16,537 bases of DNA, from assembly GCA_021199405.1 (NCBI GenBank), contig JAJQID010000180.1, positions 1 through 16,537 on the forward strand, read 5' to 3'. Both the position numbers and the translations under genes were made by a program. Below the pieces are notes generated by a model that made no database searches, was not told where the DNA came from, and was given only the letters and a program-made list of their open reading frames with translations. Below are positions 14,883 to 16,537 of the stretch, piece by piece. This DNA is from Lachnospiraceae bacterium. GTDB taxonomy: Bacteria; Bacillota; Clostridia; Lachnospirales; Lachnospiraceae. Every line of letters starts with the position of its first letter. Within the stretch, counting starts at the first letter, position 1.

Positions 14883-15791
14883 TTAAGCGCGTCCCTTCAG
14901 CTGCGGGTCACAGGCATCCCTGAGCATGTCGCCAAAAGTAGCGGTGGCAAGACAGGTGAGCAGAATGGCCGCTCCCGGGATCAGCACCATATGCGGGGCT
15001 CTCGCCATATATGTAACTCCTTCATTGAGCATGACTCCCCACTCAGGTCTCGGGGATGGGATTCCAAGTCCCACAAACCCCAGCGTGGCAATCATCTGAA
15101 TATTCGTGGAAACATAGCCGGTCACACCCACAAGCAGGATGCTCAGCGTGTTGGGAAGCAGATGTCTGAGAATGATATGAGGCACGCTGGCGCCCAGCGC
15201 TCTTGCGGACTCGATATATTCCATCTGTACAATGGAAATGGTTCTGCTTCGTATCATTCTGGTCAGTCCTGTGATATTCGTCACCATTAAAGCCAGAATC
15301 AGCTGCCATGTGCCGCTGCCCAGTCCTGCGCAGATGGCAATGGCAATGATCAGTGAGGGGATGGATGTAAATATATCGATGATACGCATAATGATCATGT
15401 CCACGATTCCGCCGAATAATGTGGCGCAGCAGGCAAGAATTACCGATATCACCGCGGCGACCAGAACCGCCGTCACGGAAACCTGCAGCACCGTTCTGGA
15501 CCCATGCACAATTCGTGCGAACATATCTCTTCCATAATTGTCACAGCCAAAGATATGCTCTTTGCATGGAGTGAGAAGCTTGTTGGCGGCATTGATCTTG
15601 ATCGCCATCTCATCATAATCAGCGATCACATCCGCAAATATGGCCACCAGAACCAGAACAATCAGATACCCCAGACATATCATGGCTATGGGCTGCTTTC
15701 TCAGTCTTCCCCAGATTTCAGCCCACTGGCTTCTTTTCTTCCCTGAGTAATCAGTGGAAGACGAAACAGACGGAGAATTCTTTTTTTTCAT
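14883..15791 (-). CDS. Oligopeptide/dipeptide ABC importer permease, OppC/DppC type
   Basis: Membrane permease of 302 residues. A polar N-terminus (1-32) precedes TM1 (about 34-55), then a periplasm-side segment with FGCDNYGRDMFARIV, the family's G-x-D-x-x-G-R-D motif. Five further membrane helices follow, with the cytoplasmic coupling loop ARALGASVPHIILRHLLPN that contacts an ATPase. The start at 15791 is chosen because GGGAGGAG (15804-15797) stands 5 nt upstream and the ATG overlaps the stop of the B permease as ATGA. The frame remains open to 15878, but those 29 residues lie within the end of the upstream gene and lack a ribosome binding site. Confidence 0.93.
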   Translation of the reverse strand: MKKKNSPSVSSSTDYSGKKRSQWAEIWGRLRKQPIAMICLGYLIVLVLVAIFADVIADYDEMAIKINAANKLLTPCKEHIFGCDNYGRDMFARIVHGSRTVLQVSVTAVLVAAVISVILACCATLFGGIVDMIIMRIIDIFTSIPSLIIAIAICAGLGSGTWQLILALMVTNITGLTRMIRSRTISIVQMEYIESARALGASVPHIILRHLLPNTLSILLVGVTGYVSTNIQMIATLGFVGLGIPSPRPEWGVMLNEGVTYMARAPHMVLIPGAAILLTCLATATFGDMLRDACDPQLKGRA

Positions 15792-16537
15792 GACTGCTCC
15801 TCCCTTTTCACCTTCTTTGTCTTCTTTTTGGCCTTGACAAAGGTTGACTTCAGTCTCGGATCCACCAGTGCGTAACAAAGATCAATAATCAGCGCCATCC
15901 CGGTAAACATAATTGCGATAACCATGGAACAGGCCATAACCACCGGCATATCCGCGTTGTTAATCGCCTCGATCACCTTGGAGCCGATGCCCGGAATAGA
16001 AAAAACGTTTTCCACCACTACCGCCCCACCGATGAATATGGCGAAGTTGGTTCCCACGTTGGTGATAATCGGCAGCAGAGCGTTGCGAAGTGTGTCCACA
16101 AAAATGACCTTACTCTCCTTCGCCCCTTTGCTTCTTGAGGTCTTAACATAGTCCTGGCGAATGCAGTCCAGCATGGCGCTCCTGGACTGACGGATCGTGG
16201 TCGCCGTAAAGGGCAGACACTGCGTGATCAGGGGCAGTACCCAGTGTTTCGGCGTGCTGAAGCCAAAGATTGGAAACCATCCCAGCTCCTGTGCCAGATA
16301 CCTCATTAATAGGACTCCCAACAGGAACCCTGGAATCGAGCCTAACGTCTTGGCCAGAATATTGACAAAGTTATCAAAAAACGAGTATTGATATACCGCG
16401 CATAGGACGCCCAGCGAGACCCCCACCACAGTCACAATTGCCGTCGCCACAAGTGAAAATCTGACGCTGACCCAGACCCGGCTTCCAATCTCGCTGACTA
16501 CGCTCGACTGCGTCGTATATGAAGTCCCGAGATCTCC
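15788..16537 (-). CDS. Oligopeptide/dipeptide ABC importer permease, OppB/DppB type, 5' end cut by window edge
   Basis: C-terminal 249 residues of the B permease, reading open through base 16537. The first visible residues, GDLGTSYTTQSSV, match the G-D-F-G-x-S-Y block that begins the permease core, so roughly 60-90 N-terminal residues with the first membrane helix are outside the window. A coupling-loop motif SRSKGAKESKVIFVDTLRNA and several membrane helices follow. GTG at 16450 is an internal valine, not the start. The gene overlaps the C permease by 4 nt. The substrate-binding protein and promoter should lie further upstream. Confidence 0.93.
   Translation of the reverse strand, partial: GDLGTSYTTQSSVVSEIGSRVWVSVRFSLVATAIVTVVGVSLGVLCAVYQYSFFDNFVNILAKTLGSIPGFLLGVLLMRYLAQELGWFPIFGFSTPKHWVLPLITQCLPFTATTIRQSRSAMLDCIRQDYVKTSRSKGAKESKVIFVDTLRNALLPIITNVGTNFAIFIGGAVVVENVFSIPGIGSKVIEAINNADMPVVMACSMVIAIMFTGMALIIDLCYALVDPRLKSTFVKAKKKTKKVKREEQS

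Overview
All recognisable genes in this window lie on the minus strand, so the natural reading direction runs from position 16537 down to position 1. The content points to a Gram-positive, gut-type Clostridia, most likely Lachnospiraceae. The reasons are ClpC and RadA encoded back to back, strong GGAGG-type ribosome binding sites with some TTG starts, a YtrA-type GntR regulator, a WYL-domain regulator, a signal-less GH35 beta-galactosidase and a moderately high GC content. The family call is inferred from protein style only, because no marker gene is present.

Right to left. (1) 16537-12927: an oligopeptide/dipeptide-type ABC importer, with permease B (cut by the window edge), permease C, ATPase D and ATPase F. 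Genes overlap by ATGA junctions or lie very close, and a strong intrinsic terminator follows at 12849-12887. The binding protein and promoter must lie beyond the right edge. (2) 12834-8479: a consensus promoter and a 20-bp dyad precede a YtrA-type GntR regulator, followed by clpC (TTG start) and radA (11-nt overlap). The ctsR-mcsA-mcsB genes that precede clpC in Bacillus are absent, and the GntR gene sits in their place. (3) 8456-8303: a 154-bp intergenic element bounded by perfect 26-bp inverted repeats, with more dyads nested inside. It resembles a MITE or a structured RNA and is the least explained object in the window. (4) 8217-6591: an unrecognised 142-residue protein translationally coupled to a MarR regulator, then a separately promoted gene whose C-terminal half looks like a lactose/cellobiose-type PTS EIIB domain on an unrecognised N-terminal domain, with a terminator. 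(5) 6513-1757: a promoter and 13-bp-arm operator-like dyad drive a WYL regulator and two half-size ABC exporter subunits. Their motif changes are complementary, as expected for a heterodimeric exporter with one degenerate and one consensus ATP site. (6) 1654-1: a promoter and a GH35 beta-galactosidase truncated by the left edge.

Functional reading: the window combines nutrient uptake and use (peptide importer, beta-galactosidase, PTS-like protein), protein quality control and DNA repair (ClpC, RadA), and a self-regulated efflux module (WYL + ABC pair). No phage, insertion sequence transposase, CRISPR array, rRNA or tRNA was seen. No gene-free stretch exceeds 300 bases; the longest is 8218-8478, which holds the inverted-repeat element.
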